From Spiroplasma endosymbiont of Diplazon laetatorius (lineage in GTDB: Bacteria > Bacillota_I > Bacilli_A > Mycoplasmatales > Mycoplasmataceae): DNA of 64,000 bases. Location: the NCBI RefSeq assembly GCF_964019625.1, contig NZ_OZ026458.1:124001-188000 (forward strand), written 5' to 3'. Below, in pieces: positions 21,427 to 32,000 of this stretch. The first letter of the stretch is position 1. Each line of letters starts with the position of its first letter. The position numbers were made by a program, and so were the translations under genes. The notes below the pieces were generated by a model. The model searched no databases. It was not told where the DNA came from and saw only the letters and a list, made by a program, of their open reading frames with translations.

Positions 21427-21432
21427 TATAAT
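21427..21432 (+). promoter_or_regulatory. -10 box for tRNA-Cys
   Basis: TATAAT 12 bp before the tRNA; the -35 region 17 bp upstream (TTCTAG) is poor. Confidence 0.45.
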
Positions 21433-21444
21433 CATTTAGGTAAT

Positions 21445-21519
21445 GGTACCATAGCCAAGAGGCTAAGGCATGGGACTGCAACTCCCTGATCGTCGGTTCG
21501 ACTCCGACTGGTACCTCCA
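21445..21519 (+). tRNA. tRNA-Cys (GCA)
   Basis: 75-nt cloverleaf, acceptor GGTACCA / TGGTACC, anticodon GCA, encoded CCA. Confidence 0.95.
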
Positions 21520-21527
21520 AAATGAAA

Positions 21528-21555
21528 CAAAGAGCAAGAAATTGCTCTTTTTTTA
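21528..21555 (+). terminator. Terminator after tRNA-Cys
   Basis: Hairpin AAAGAGCAA / TTGCTCTTT with loop GAAA and a T-run. Confidence 0.88.
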
Positions 21556-21592
21556 TTATTTTCTTAAAAAAGACACATATTCGATTTTAATT

Positions 21593-21656
21593 TGCTATAA
21601 TAAATATTGTCAATTTTGTATAAAGTTGATAAAAAAAGAACAAATTGTAATATAAT
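21593..21656 (+). promoter_or_regulatory. Tandem promoters of tRNA cluster 2
   Basis: An extended -10 TGCTATAAT (21593-21601) is followed by a second TATAAT (21651-21656) with TTGATA at 21626-21631, 19-bp spacer. The 80-bp stretch up to tRNA-Arg holds no ORF. Confidence 0.5.
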
Positions 21657-21682
21657 ATTTTTGGTTGTTTTCAGACAAAAAT

Positions 21683-21759
21683 GCGCCCTTAGATCAATTG
21701 GATAGATCGTTTGACTACGGATCAAAAGGTTAGGGGTTCGAGTCCCTTAGGGCGCGCCA
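21683..21759 (+). tRNA. tRNA-Arg (ACG)
   Basis: 77-nt cloverleaf, acceptor GCGCCCT / AGGGCGC, anticodon ACG, encoded CCA. First of nine closely spaced tRNA genes. Confidence 0.95.
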
Positions 21760-21802
21760 TTATTGAGAGCAATCAATGAATATTATTAAATATTCATTAC
21801 TT

Positions 21803-21879
21803 CGGGAAGTGGCTCAGCTTGGTAGAGCATTCGGTTTGGGACCGAAGGGTCGCAGGTTCGAATCCTGTCTTCCCGACCA
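21803..21879 (+). tRNA. tRNA-Pro (TGG)
   Basis: 77-nt cloverleaf, acceptor CGGGAAG / CTTCCCG, anticodon TGG, encoded CCA. Confidence 0.96.
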
Positions 21880-21903
21880 TTAATTTAATATTTTTTTATA
21901 TAT

Positions 21904-21979
21904 GGGCCCGTAGCTCAGCTGGGAGAGCACCTGCCTTGCACGCAGGGGGTCGACGGTTCGATCCCGTTCGGGTCCACCA
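21904..21979 (+). tRNA. tRNA-Ala (TGC)
   Basis: 76-nt cloverleaf, acceptor GGGCCCG / CGGGTCC, anticodon TGC, encoded CCA. Confidence 0.95.
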
Positions 21980-21984
21980 TATAT

Positions 21985-22061
21985 GGCGGGGTAGCTCAGC
22001 TGGTTAGAGCGCTCGGCTCATACCCGGGAGGTCAAGAGTTCAAGTCTCTTCCCCGCTACCA
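21985..22061 (+). tRNA. tRNA-Met (CAT), elongator
   Basis: 77-nt cloverleaf, acceptor GGCGGGG / CCCCGCT, anticodon CAT. The body (GCTCAGCTGGTTAGAGCG, then CATACCCG) matches the elongator Met type of Firmicutes, from memory. Confidence 0.85.
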
Positions 22062-22085
22062 TATATTTTATTGTTTTTATATTTT

Positions 22086-22162
22086 GGACCTTTAGCTCAG
22101 TTGGTTAGAGCATCCGGCTCATAACCGGATGGTCATTGGTTCGAGTCCAATAAGGTCCACCA
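22086..22162 (+). tRNA. tRNA-Ile2 (CAT, presumably lysidine-modified)
   Basis: 77-nt cloverleaf, acceptor GGACCTT / AAGGTCC, anticodon CAT. The acceptor stem resembles Firmicutes tRNA-Ile2, whose C34 is converted to lysidine by TilS to read AUA. Assignment as Ile2 rather than Met is inferred because initiator and elongator Met tRNAs are both accounted for. Confidence 0.75.
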
Positions 22163-22205
22163 TCATGATGACTCTATTATGATCATGAGGGGGCAAACAA
22201 AATAC

Positions 22206-22298
22206 GGAAGATTACCCAAGCCTGGCTGAAGGGGTCGGTCTTGAAAACCGAGAGTCGGGGAAACCCGAGCGGGGGTTCGAATCCCTCATCTTCCGCCA
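22206..22298 (+). tRNA. tRNA-Ser (TGA)
   Basis: 93-nt class II tRNA with a long variable arm, acceptor GGAAGAT / ATCTTCC, anticodon TGA, encoded CCA. Confidence 0.95.
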
Positions 22299-22305
22299 TT
22301 TTTAT

Positions 22306-22381
22306 CGCGGGGTGGAGCAGTTGGTAGCTCGTCGGGCTCATAACCCGAAGGCCGTAGGTTCAAGTCCTGCCCCCGCAACCA
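22306..22381 (+). tRNA. tRNA-fMet (CAT), initiator
   Basis: 76-nt cloverleaf with the initiator C1xA72 mismatch (CGCGGGG / CCCCGCA), the GGGCTCATAACCC anticodon arm with three G-C pairs, and encoded CCA. Confidence 0.95.
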
Positions 22382-22384
22382 TTT

Positions 22385-22461
22385 GGCCCCATAGCGAAGT
22401 TGGTTATCGCGCCTCCCTGTCACGGAGGAGATCACGGGTTCGAGTCCCGTTGGGGTCGCCA
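22385..22461 (+). tRNA. tRNA-Asp (GTC)
   Basis: 77-nt cloverleaf, acceptor GGCCCCA / TGGGGTC with one G-U pair, anticodon GTC, encoded CCA. Confidence 0.95.
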
Positions 22462-22466
22462 TTATC

Positions 22467-22542
22467 GGTTTTGTAGCTCAGTTGGTAGAGCAATTGATTG
22501 AAGCTCAATGTGTCGGCGGTTCAACTCCGTCCAAAACCACCA
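22467..22542 (+). tRNA. tRNA-Phe (GAA)
   Basis: 76-nt cloverleaf, acceptor GGTTTTG / CAAAACC, anticodon GAA, encoded CCA. Confidence 0.95.
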
Positions 22543-22557
22543 TTAGTGAAAACGAGG

Positions 22558-22580
22558 CGTCAGTGATTGACGTTTTTTTA
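22558..22580 (+). terminator. Terminator of tRNA cluster 2
   Basis: Hairpin CGTCA / TGACG with loop GTGAT and a T7 tail. Confidence 0.78.
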
Positions 22581-22611
22581 TTGAAAAATGTATAAAAAAA
22601 TCTAATTTTTA

Positions 22612-22640
22612 TTGAATTTTAAAAGTTAATATTCTATAAT
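22612..22640 (+). promoter_or_regulatory. Promoter of tRNA-Ile
   Basis: TTGAAT (22612-22617), 17-bp spacer, TATAAT (22635-22640): the best consensus promoter in the tRNA region. Confidence 0.7.
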
Positions 22641-22653
22641 TAATATTGTTTTA

Positions 22654-22730
<77 letters not shown>

Positions 22731-22744
22731 TTAAGAAAATATAT

Positions 22745-22769
22745 AACACCTATTGTGGGTGTTTTTTTT
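22745..22769 (+). terminator. Terminator after tRNA-Ile
   Basis: Hairpin AACACC / GGTGTT with loop TATTGTG and a T-run. Confidence 0.8.
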
Positions 22770-22781
22770 ATGTTAAGAAGG

Positions 22782-22787
22782 TATAAT
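22782..22787 (+). promoter_or_regulatory. -10 box for mgtA-type leader
   Basis: TATAAT 29 bp before the leader start codon; RNA would begin near 22794, just before the ribosome site AAAGAGGTGG. The -35 region is poor. Confidence 0.5.
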
Positions 22788-22804
22788 TAAAAAGGTTTAG
22801 AAAG

Positions 22805-22893
22805 AGGTGGTAAATATGAGTATTCCTTCCGTCGATCAGTTAGAAATCTTAATAAATATTAATACGGTAAGAAGTATTGCTAATTTACCACCT
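22805..22893 (+). promoter_or_regulatory. Long-range leader stem that covers the leader ribosome site
   Basis: AGGTGGTAAAT (22805-22815), which contains the leader ribosome site, is perfectly complementary over 11 bp to ATTTACCACCT (22883-22893) inside the leader ORF. The 3' arm is followed by ATTTTTG. Folding would shut leader translation and place a U-run right after the stem; a ribosome on codons 23-26 would prevent it. Confidence 0.6.
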
Positions 22894-22914
22894 ATTTTTG
22901 CGTTGTCAAAATAG
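22816..22914 (+). CDS. Putative 32-aa leader peptide upstream of MgtA-type ATPase
   Basis: Short ORF MSIPSVDQLEILI... ending NLPPIFALSK, TAG at 22912, with a strong ribosome site (AAAGAGGTGG at 22801). Codons 23-26 (Asn-Leu-Pro-Pro) form the 3' arm of an 11-bp stem whose 5' arm is the leader's own ribosome site. The ATPase starts 39 bp downstream. In enterobacteria the unrelated mgtL leader, which has Pro codons, controls mgtA; the analogy here is functional inference, not homology. Confidence 0.6.
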   Translation: MSIPSVDQLEILININTVRSIANLPPIFALSK

Positions 22915-22953
22915 GTTTTTAAGTTAGCTTTCATAAATAAGGAGAACGATGTT

Positions 22954-25671
22954 ATGAAAACTAATAAAAAAAAGTTAAATAATAATTATAATAATCAGAT
23001 TGCTGAGTTTGTAAAATTAGATCAAGCTCAAACACTTAAAAAATTAGAAATCTCAAGTTTTGGTTTAAATGAACAAGAAGTTGAGATTCAAAAAGAAAAA
23101 CACGGAGATAACAGTTTAAAAGAAAAGAAATTTAATTACTTACTATCATTTATCAAATCATTTTTTAGTCCATTCAATTTAATATTGATTGTGATTGACA
23201 CATTTAGTTTCTATCAATATGCAACAGGAAAAGATGAACAAGGAAATCCTTCATTAGAATTATCTGATTTAGTAGGTGCTTTGTTGGTTTTAATTATGAT
23301 TTTAATTAGTGGAACAATATATTTTGTTCAAGAAATTAGATCATTTAATGTTATTAAAAAAATGACATATGAAAATAAGCATATGACAAAAACAATTAGA
23401 GATGTTGATTTCAAAGTAAAAGACATTGATAATGCTAACTCAATTAAGTTAATAAAAGAACACGAACAAATTGAGAACTCAGAGTTAGTTCCAGGAGATT
23501 TAATTTATGTATCTAATGGAGACTTAATTCCAGCTGATGTTAAAGTTGTTTGATCAAATAACTTATACTTAAATCAATCATCTTTAACAGGAGAATCATT
23601 TCCAGTTCAAAAGAAAACCATTAATGAAAAAGAAAGTTATCTAGAATACCAAAATATTTGCTATATGGGAACAGAAGTTGTTTCTGGTTCAGCTTTATGT
23701 ATAGTTATTCAAACAGGACAAAAAACTTACTTTTCTGCAATTAATGATAAAGTTACAGAAAAAAGAAGTAAAAATTCTTTTGAAAAAGGTATTTGAAGAA
23801 TAACAATGTTATTAATATCATTTATGCTTGCAGTTACACCAATTGTGTTTTTGGTTTTTGGTTTAAGACCAGGTAACATTGATGAAAAATGATTTAAAGC
23901 AGCAATGTTTGCTATATCAATTGCTGTAGGTTTAACACCAGAAATGTTGCCGGTAATTGTTACTGCTAACCTATCAAGGGGTTATTCAAAAATTAAAAAA
24001 GAAAATGTTATTGTTAAAAATCTAAATGCTGTTCAAAATATGGGAGCAATAGATATTCTGTGTACTGATAAAACCGGGACAATAACAAGTGGTGAAATAA
24101 AACTTGACCACGTATTTGATATTAAAAGTCAAAAAAATGAAATGATAGAACATATTTTATATTTAAATAGTTATTTCCAATCAGGGTTTCAAAATCCTAT
24201 CGATCAAGCCGTGCTACTTAGCAAAAATATAAGTGCGCCTAATCTTGATGAATACATTAAAGAATGAGAAGTACCATTTGATTTTGAAAGAAAAATCTTA
24301 TCTGTAATCCTATCTAAAAATGGAGAAAAAGAAATTTTCACAAAAGGTGCTATCGAAGAAGTATTGAAAGTATGTAACCGTATATATATTAATGGAGATA
24401 TTGTAAAACTTACTCAAGAACATATTGATAAAATAATCAAAAAATCAGATGAGTATAATAACGATGGATTTAGAGTTATAGGAATAGCTCACAATAAATT
24501 AAGGGATGAAGATATTGAAGAAGATTTAGTTTTCTATGGGTTTGGAACATTCTTTGATGAACCAAAGAAAACTTCAAAAAAAATAATTAAAGAATTAGCT
24601 TTAAAAGGAATAGCTACTAAAGTATTAACTGGAGATAATGAAGTTATTACAAGATCTATTTGTTCTAAAGTTGATTTTAAAATTGACAAACTTTATTCAG
24701 GAAAAGAAATAGAAACAATGACAGAAGAACAATTACACAAAGCTGTTCGTAAAGGAAATGTTTTCGTTAAATTAAGTCCGATTCACAAATCAACAATAAT
24801 TAGAGCCTTAAAAGAACAAGGACACGTTGTTGGATTTATGGGTGATGGAATTAATGACGCTCCTGTTTTAAGAGAATCAGATGTTGCTATATCATTTGAT
24901 GAGGCATCAAATATAGCAAAAGAAGCTGCAGATATTATCTTAATGGAAGAATCATTACTTCCAATTAGTCATGCAGTTCATGAAGGAAGAGTTTCTTTAG
25001 CTAATATTTTAAAATATGTTAAAGTGACTATTGCCTCAAACTTTGGAAATGTACTAAGTGTACTTGTTGCATTGTTCTTAACTTTAGCAGAACCAATGCA
25101 ACCACTACACTTACTAACACAAAATTTACTGTATGACATAGTTATGTTTGCTTTTATATTTGACAAAGTGGATAAAAATTTTACAGACAAACCAAGACCT
25201 TTGAGAACAAAAAACATTATATGATTTACTGTGATTAATGGACCTGTGAGTTCTATATTTGATATTTCAACTTTCCTAGTATTGCTTTATGGATATCACA
25301 TAGTTGAACCAGGTATTGGAAGTGGAGTTACACAACCGGGAGCAGAACAATTGGCTATATTTAATGGTAGTTGATTTGTTGTTGGGTTAATGACACAAAC
25401 TGCTGTTATGCAAATGTATAGAACTGAGAAAATACCATTCATACAATCTAATGGTTCATGACAAGTTTCTGTATCAACAATATTTGTATGTGCTATGGCA
25501 ATAATTGTTCCATATGGATTCATGAGCATTCCTGCAATAAGCGGTGGAATGAGTATGGGTGTTCCAAAATGAACTTTCTTACCAATTGCAATAGGATTTG
25601 TTCTTGCATATATGTTATTGGCACAAGCTGTGAAAATGTTGTATATTAAAATTTTTAAAGAATGATTATAA
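22954..25671 (+). CDS. mgtA: Magnesium-translocating P-type ATPase (MgtA type)
   Basis: A 905-aa membrane pump that imports Mg2+. The P3B branch is indicated by the TM4 segment TPEMLPVIVTANLSRG and by KNLNAVQNMGAIDILCTDKTGT, with the phosphorylated Asp at about residue 372. LTGESFPV is the actuator motif, VLTGDNEVITRSIC and GFMGDGINDAPVL complete the headpiece, and six to eight C-terminal membrane segments follow. It lies behind a leader ORF with a regulatory stem, which suggests control by Mg2+ or a related signal. The neighbouring tRNA and leuS genes are separate transcription units. Confidence 0.94.
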
Positions 25672-25700
25672 AAACTTAAACTTATGTTTAAGTTTTTCTT
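25670..25700 (+). terminator. Terminator after mgtA-type gene
   Basis: 12-bp stem AAAAACTTAAAC / GTTTAAGTTTTT with loop TTAT. Confidence 0.88.
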
Positions 25701-25770
25701 TATTAAGCAAATCATTAAAACAAATAAACTTTTAATGTAAAATAATAAGGTTGATAAAAGAGGTAATAAA

Positions 25771-28188
25771 ATGGAATTTTCACATAAAGCAATTGAGAAA
25801 AAATGACAAAAATTTTGAGAAGAAAATAATACATATAAAACAACAAGTGATAAAGATAAAAAAGCTTATATTTTAGATATGTTTCCATATCCAAGCGGGG
25901 CAGGACTTCATGTTGGTCACCCCAAAGGATATACTGCAACTGATGTTTTTGCAAGAATGAGAAGAATGCAACAATATGATGTTCTTCACCCAATTGGATG
26001 AGATGCTTTTGGTCTTCCTGCAGAACAATATGCTTTAAAAACAGGAAATGATCCAAGAGAATTTACAGCTAAAAATATTATCACTTTCAGAAATCAATTA
26101 AAAAAACTTGGATTTAGTTATGATTACAATAAGGAAGTTAATACAAGTGATCCAAACTACTACAAAATTACACAATGAATTTTTCAACAACTTTACAAAA
26201 AAGGTTTAGCAGAAATTAGAGAAGCTAATGTTAACTGATGTGAAGGATTAGGAACTGTTCTTGCAAATGAAGAAGTAATACTAGAAAACGGTAAAATGGT
26301 TTCAGAAGTTGGTGGTTTTGAAGTAATCAAAAAACCAATGAAACAATGAGTTTTAAAAATAACAAAATATGCCGATAGATTACTTGAAGGTTTAGATGAT
26401 CTAGATTGACCAAGTTCAGTTAAAGAATTACAAAAAAACTGAATTGGTAAATCAGAAGGTGTAATAGTTAACTTTGATGTAAAAGATAGTGAAGAAAAAA
26501 TCGATGTATTTACAACAAGAGCCGATACTATGTTTGGTGTTTCTTATGTTGTTTTAGCGCCAGAAAATAATTTAGTTTTAAAATTAACTAAACCAGAAAA
26601 CAAATCTAAAGTAGAAGAATACATTGCTATTTCAAAAACTAAAACAGATGTTGAAAGACAAGACGACTCTAAAGAAAAAACTGGAGTATTTACAGGAAGT
26701 TTTGTAATTAATCCAATTACAAAAGAAGAACTGCCTATATGAGTTGCAGATTATGTTTTAAATGATTATGCAACAGGTGCAGTTATGGCTGTGCCTGCAC
26801 ATGATGAACGTGATTGAAAATTTGCAACAAAGTATGAATTACCACTTAAATATGTTTTAGAAACTTCAGATCATTCAAAAGCATTTGTGGGTGAATCTCC
26901 ATTGGTTAACTCTGACTTTTTAAATGGTTTAAATAGAGTTGAAGCAATTAAATTGGTTGTTGAAAAACTAGAAAAAGAAAATAAAGCTCAAAGAAAAATT
27001 AACTACAAATTAAGGGATTGATTATTTTCAAGACAAAGATTTTATGGAGAACCATTCCCCGTACTTTTCTTAGAAGATGGACAAATCGCTTTAGTTGATG
27101 AAAAGGACTTACCATTAGAATTGCCAAAAACCGATTACATTAAACCATCAGGAACTGGTGAGTCACCTTTAGCTAATTTAACTGAATGAGTAAATATTGA
27201 ACATAATGGTCAAAAAGCCAAAAGAGAAACAAACACAATGCCTCAATGAGCAGGAAGTTGTTGATATTACTTGGCTTACATTTTAACTACAAGTCCAAAT
27301 GAACTTGTTGATATTCAATCAGATGAAGCTATGGAATTATTTAAAAAATGATTGCCAGTTGACTTATATATCGGTGGTCAAGAGCATGCCGTTCTTCACT
27401 TGTTATATGCAAGATTCTGACATCAAGTATTATTTGATTTAGGAGTTGTTCCTACAAAAGAACCATTCCAAAAATTAATAAACCAAGGAATGATATTAGC
27501 TGATAATGGTGAAAAAATGAGTAAATCAAAAGGTAATGTGATTAACCCAGATGATATCATTGAATCGCATGGAGCAGATACTTTAAGATTATATGAAGTA
27601 TTTATGGGTCCGCTCGAAGCTTCTCTTCCTTGAAGTTATAAAGGGCTTGATGGAGCAAGAAAATGACTTGATAGAGTGTATAGAATGATTGAAAACACTG
27701 AACTAAGTGATCAAAATAATGGTAATTTAGATTTTGTTTACAACGATGTTGTTAAAAAAGTTACTCAAATGGTTGAAGACTGTAAATTCAACACTGCAGT
27801 TTCACAATTGATGATGTTTGTAAACGCAGTTTACAAAGAAGAAAAACCAGTTTACAAAGAATACATTTTAAACTTTATTAAAATGCTTTCAATTTATGCT
27901 CCTCACTTAGCTGAAGAACTATGGGTTAAGACAGGAAACGCAGGAAGTGTTTGCTTAGAAGTTTGACCAACTCATGATGAGTCTAAATTAACGCTATCTA
28001 CAGTTACAATAGCGGTTCAAATTAATGGTAAATTAAGGGGAACATTCGAAGCTGATAAAGGAACTGATAAAGATACTTTAATTAAGCTAGCAAAAGAACT
28101 AGATAACGTAAAAGAACAATTAAATGGAAAAGAAGTAGTTAAAGAAATAGCTGTTCCAGATAAAATTGTAAATATTGTAGTAAAATAA
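25771..28188 (+). CDS. leuS: Leucyl-tRNA synthetase
   Basis: An 805-aa class I synthetase of usual length. The HIGH-type motif is within [15 protein letters not shown] (His-Val-Gly-His, about residue 48), KMSKS is complete in [14 protein letters not shown] (about residue 584), and the CP1 editing domain is retained ([30 protein letters not shown]). The C-terminal part ends with [13 protein letters not shown] and a [15 protein letters not shown] tail, as in the bacterial enzyme. Many Trp codons are TGA. ATG at 25771 follows AGAGG. Confidence 0.97.
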
Positions 28189-28220
28189 CACCTAAAAAAG
28201 GTGTTTTTTTTTTTTTTTTT
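28187..28220 (+). terminator. Terminator after leuS
   Basis: AACACC / GGTGTT hairpin with an A-rich loop and an unusually long T-run. Confidence 0.85.
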
Positions 28221-28322
28221 AATTAAAAAAACATTTATAAATGGAACCATAAAATATTTTAAACCAATAGAATAGGACAATATTAATGGTTGGCTGGGTG
28301 GGATTGTGAAGAAAGGTCAAAT

Positions 28323-28973
28323 ATGTTTAATACTTTAATTAGTTTTATAGGTGCTGCAAGTATAATTGCAGCACCTATTCTTAATGTTGCTGAGACTAAA
28401 GAAAATAAAGTCTTATATAAAAAAGATTCTGGAAATGAGAATGTAGAGTATATTGGAGATGAAATCGTTTTATATTTCGAGTCACATCCAGAGCCTACGA
28501 TATTAAACTCTGGTAATGCCATTTCTAATAATACTTCAGAAAGTCTTTTTGTTTATAGTTTTGATATGGGTGAAACTCCTGTTTGAGAATATTCTTTAAA
28601 CAAAAATAATTACCCAAGCAGTGATGGTTCAGTAATAACATGAAAATGGGGAGATGCATATATGTTCCCTGAAAATGAGTTCTATGAAAAACTTAGATGA
28701 AGTAAAGATTATCCCTTAACTGATGGTTCTGTAGAAGACATGGATTTTGATGAAGTTGTAGAATTAACAGATATATTGGTAGATGAAAACTGATATAGAT
28801 TTGAGTCTGAATCAAACATAAAAGTGGGTTCTGCAATAACATACTATTATGATAATCAGAATATAATTTTAGAGTTTGTAGTTTATTTCAGTGTTGGTGT
28901 AATCAACTCAGATAAAACAAGCAGCTTCAAACTTAGTTTAGGAAATAGTTTAAGTTTATACAAACCGTTTTAA
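28323..28973 (+). CDS. Predicted secreted protein, unknown function
   Basis: A 216-aa protein with an N-terminal hydrophobic signal (FNTLISFIGAASIIAAP, residues 2-18), no lipobox Cys and no further membrane segment. The mature part is acidic and rich in aromatic residues. I do not recognise a family. The start at 28323 is preceded by GAAAGG with 6-bp spacing. It is a single-gene unit with its own terminator, just before the helicase operon. Confidence 0.65.
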
Positions 28974-28978
28974 TGGAT

Positions 28979-29012
28979 TAAAAAATATCGGCTAAGTAGT
29001 CGATATTTTTTA
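28979..29012 (+). terminator. Terminator after secreted protein
   Basis: AAAAATATCG / CGATATTTTT hairpin, loop GCTAAGTAGT. Confidence 0.85.
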
Positions 29013-29024
29013 ATTTCCTAAAAA

Positions 29025-29033
29025 TGCTATAAT
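29025..29033 (+). promoter_or_regulatory. Extended -10 promoter of helicase operon
   Basis: TGCTATAAT, 33 bp before the helicase ATG; no -35 box. It is the only clear promoter I see before 38710 on this strand. Confidence 0.55.
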
Positions 29034-29066
29034 AATAAGAGTGTAAATAGATAGGGGTAAAGAATT

Positions 29067-32000
29067 ATGTCAAATATTATTGAAAATAATGGTGTTAAAG
29101 AGATATTTTTAGACTTTTCATTCTTACAAAATGTGCAATTTAAAGAAAACCCCGCAACCCTAGATCAAATAATAGAGCAATTAGACATAAAGGGTGTTGC
29201 TACTTATTTGGATTTTCATAATTTCTTAAGAAACTCAATGGCAAAAAAATCTTTTATATGTTTATTGGATGATAAAACTAGACAATTGTCAAAAAAAGAT
29301 AAAAACAAGTCATCTTACAATGGGATTATAAGAATAGAGTTAGACTCAAAAAGTCAGTCACTTTTACCTGAAGGCACATACTTGGGTTTTTATGTTAATA
29401 TCGATACAAAAAATGTATCACTAACCATAAGTTCTATTTTTATGACAAGACTTAAACCTGTAGCTCAAGAGTTTGAAACTATAATTCAAGAATCACAATT
29501 ATTTTTAATTAGAAATCAAGGACAAATAAAAGATGATGAAATAATAAGAAGAAATGTGTTGAATTCCTCAAATATCTCAGAGGTTGGTAAATTACTATCA
29601 ACCTTTGAAGAGGAAAAAGAAAAATGACTAAATTATTTAGAGTTTAGTGAAGACCTTTTAAAATTAGAAAGAAAAAAATCTTTACCTTATCTTGGAGCTG
29701 AATCTTCAAAAGTTATTAAAATAGATAAGATTCATTTCAAAAGTGAATTGTTTGAGTATGAGATTAAGGAATTAAAATCAAAAAGTTTTAAATATTTGAT
29801 TTTAAACTCAGAAAGTATTTTAAAAAGCAGAGATATTCCTTTTGATAAAACCAATGTCGTAACTCTTGATTTACTAACTGATGATCTAGAAAAAATAAAC
29901 AAAATTAAAAAAACAAAAGATTTATCACTTGTTCCTGTAAAGAGAAATAAAAACATAACCACCACTCATGAACTTATCAAAAATATTCATGATATTTTTG
30001 ATTTTGATTTTGAAAAAACAAACGAAACACAAAATATTCTCTCTCTAACTACAATGCTTGGGGTATCTGAAGAAAGTATGAGCTTTGCAAATTACTGATC
30101 AAGAAATCCAAAAACTATATTTTTGGGAGAGAGAAATGAATTTGAAACTTTATTAAAGGACAATCCAAATGAAATGGAAAAGTGACTTGTTAAAAAAATT
30201 AGTTTTGAAATAGAAAACGATTTTGACTCTTCTTTATTTACTATAAAAAATAATTTAGATTACTTAAGTTCAGGTTACATTGCTTATACAGGTATTGGTG
30301 AGGATGTTCTGATAGAAAGATCTAAACAAGTTATAAAAAAAATAGCTGATGGAAATACAAAAAATCCCTATCTTGTAAATTACTTATTCAATACAAGATT
30401 GGTTGAATTATCAGAAGTTTCAAATGATATTGAAATTGAAGATAAAAATTTTGAATTTAATTTAAACAATGAACAAAAAGAAGCTGTAAGAAAAGCTGTT
30501 AATACAAAAGATATTTTTATTTTACAAGGTCCGCCAGGAACAGGTAAGACTCAAGTTATTTGTGAAATTATAAATCAACTATCAAAACTAAATAGAAAAG
30601 TTTTACTTTCAAGTCAAAACCACGAAGCAATTAAAAACGTTGTAGACAGATTGCCAATTGATCCAAACTTAAATAAAGTTAGACTGACTAATCAACTTAA
30701 TTTAAAAACTCAAGCGGCTAATAATTACTCACCTGATAGAGTTCTTTATAACTACTATAAATCAATTGGGAAAAAAGCTTTTGATGATATGAATAATGAC
30801 GAAAATTCAATTAAAGAATTTTATAATTATAAAAATGATCTTGAGAGATTAATAAATGCAAACAAAAGTTTTCATCAAAACAATACTCAAATAAGATCAA
30901 TACAAGAAAAAATCGATGAGTTAAATCAAAAAATAATTTCTTTTAAAGAAAATAGTTTAGAAAAAATAAAAAATAAAAATTTTTTAAAAAAAGAATTAAT
31001 TAATGTTGAAAACTTAATTGAAATTTTATCTTCTAAAGATTTTGATGCAACAGTTAATATGGGTGAAAAACTTCTGGAATGTTATAAAAATTCTGCTGAG
31101 TATGAATTAAATAATTTTATTTACATGAATTTAAACTTTGATCCAAAAGATTTTTCTAACGTCTATTCTTTAATAAAAGAAGTGGCTAATGAAGTTTATT
31201 TTAAAAATGAAACTTTCATTGATATAAAAAATGCTAAAATTAATGCCATTAGACTTAGAAAAAATGCTGACTTCGATTTAGCAGAAAAAGAAGAAAGCAG
31301 GATAGCTGGATTAGAGCAAATTTTAAAAATGGATTCTAAAATTTTAGAACTAGACAAAATATTTGATACTCTTCTTTCTAATTTAAAAAATCTTAAATTA
31401 GAAATAGAAATTAATTTACAAGAAGATACTGCACAAAATAATTCTCAAGTTGATATTAATAAATTAGAAATTGAAAAAAATGAATTAACTGTTACAAAAA
31501 ATAATTTGAGTGAAAACTCTGGAGCAAACACAAAAGAGTTGAGAGATTTAATTAAAACAGTTAATCAAAAGTTTAACTTAAATCTTGGGTTAACAGATGT
31601 TGATTTAGAAGAACAAATAAAAAAAGAATTAAATAATTTAGAAAATAAATTAAAGGAAAGTAAAGAAAGAAAAGAAAACTTTTCAGAAATCTATACTGAA
31701 ATAATCAAATACTTAAATGATAACTATAAAATAACAGATAATTTTGAAGAAGAGTTGGCATCAAAAGATTTTTCTGGACAAATGTTTAAAGATAGTCAAA
31801 GATATATTCAATCAATTCTAGACAACTTGGTTAATGTTTATTCAATGACATTGACTTCAACAAACTTATTTAGATTTAACAAAGACAACTTTGCAACAAA
31901 ACTTGGTCTAGAAGAATTAAATTTAAGAAATATGGATGTAGATGTTGTAATAATTGATGAAGCTTCAAAAGCCACACTATTAGAAATACTAATGCCATTA

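Noticed and set aside
21819-22007. 62-codon ORF across tRNA-Pro/Ala/Met
   Set aside because: Overlaps three tRNA genes; chance frame.
22816-22914. M-box or other known Mg2+ riboswitch before the mgtA-type gene
   Set aside because: The leader is too short and lacks the conserved M-box core; a translated ORF and one long-range stem explain it better.
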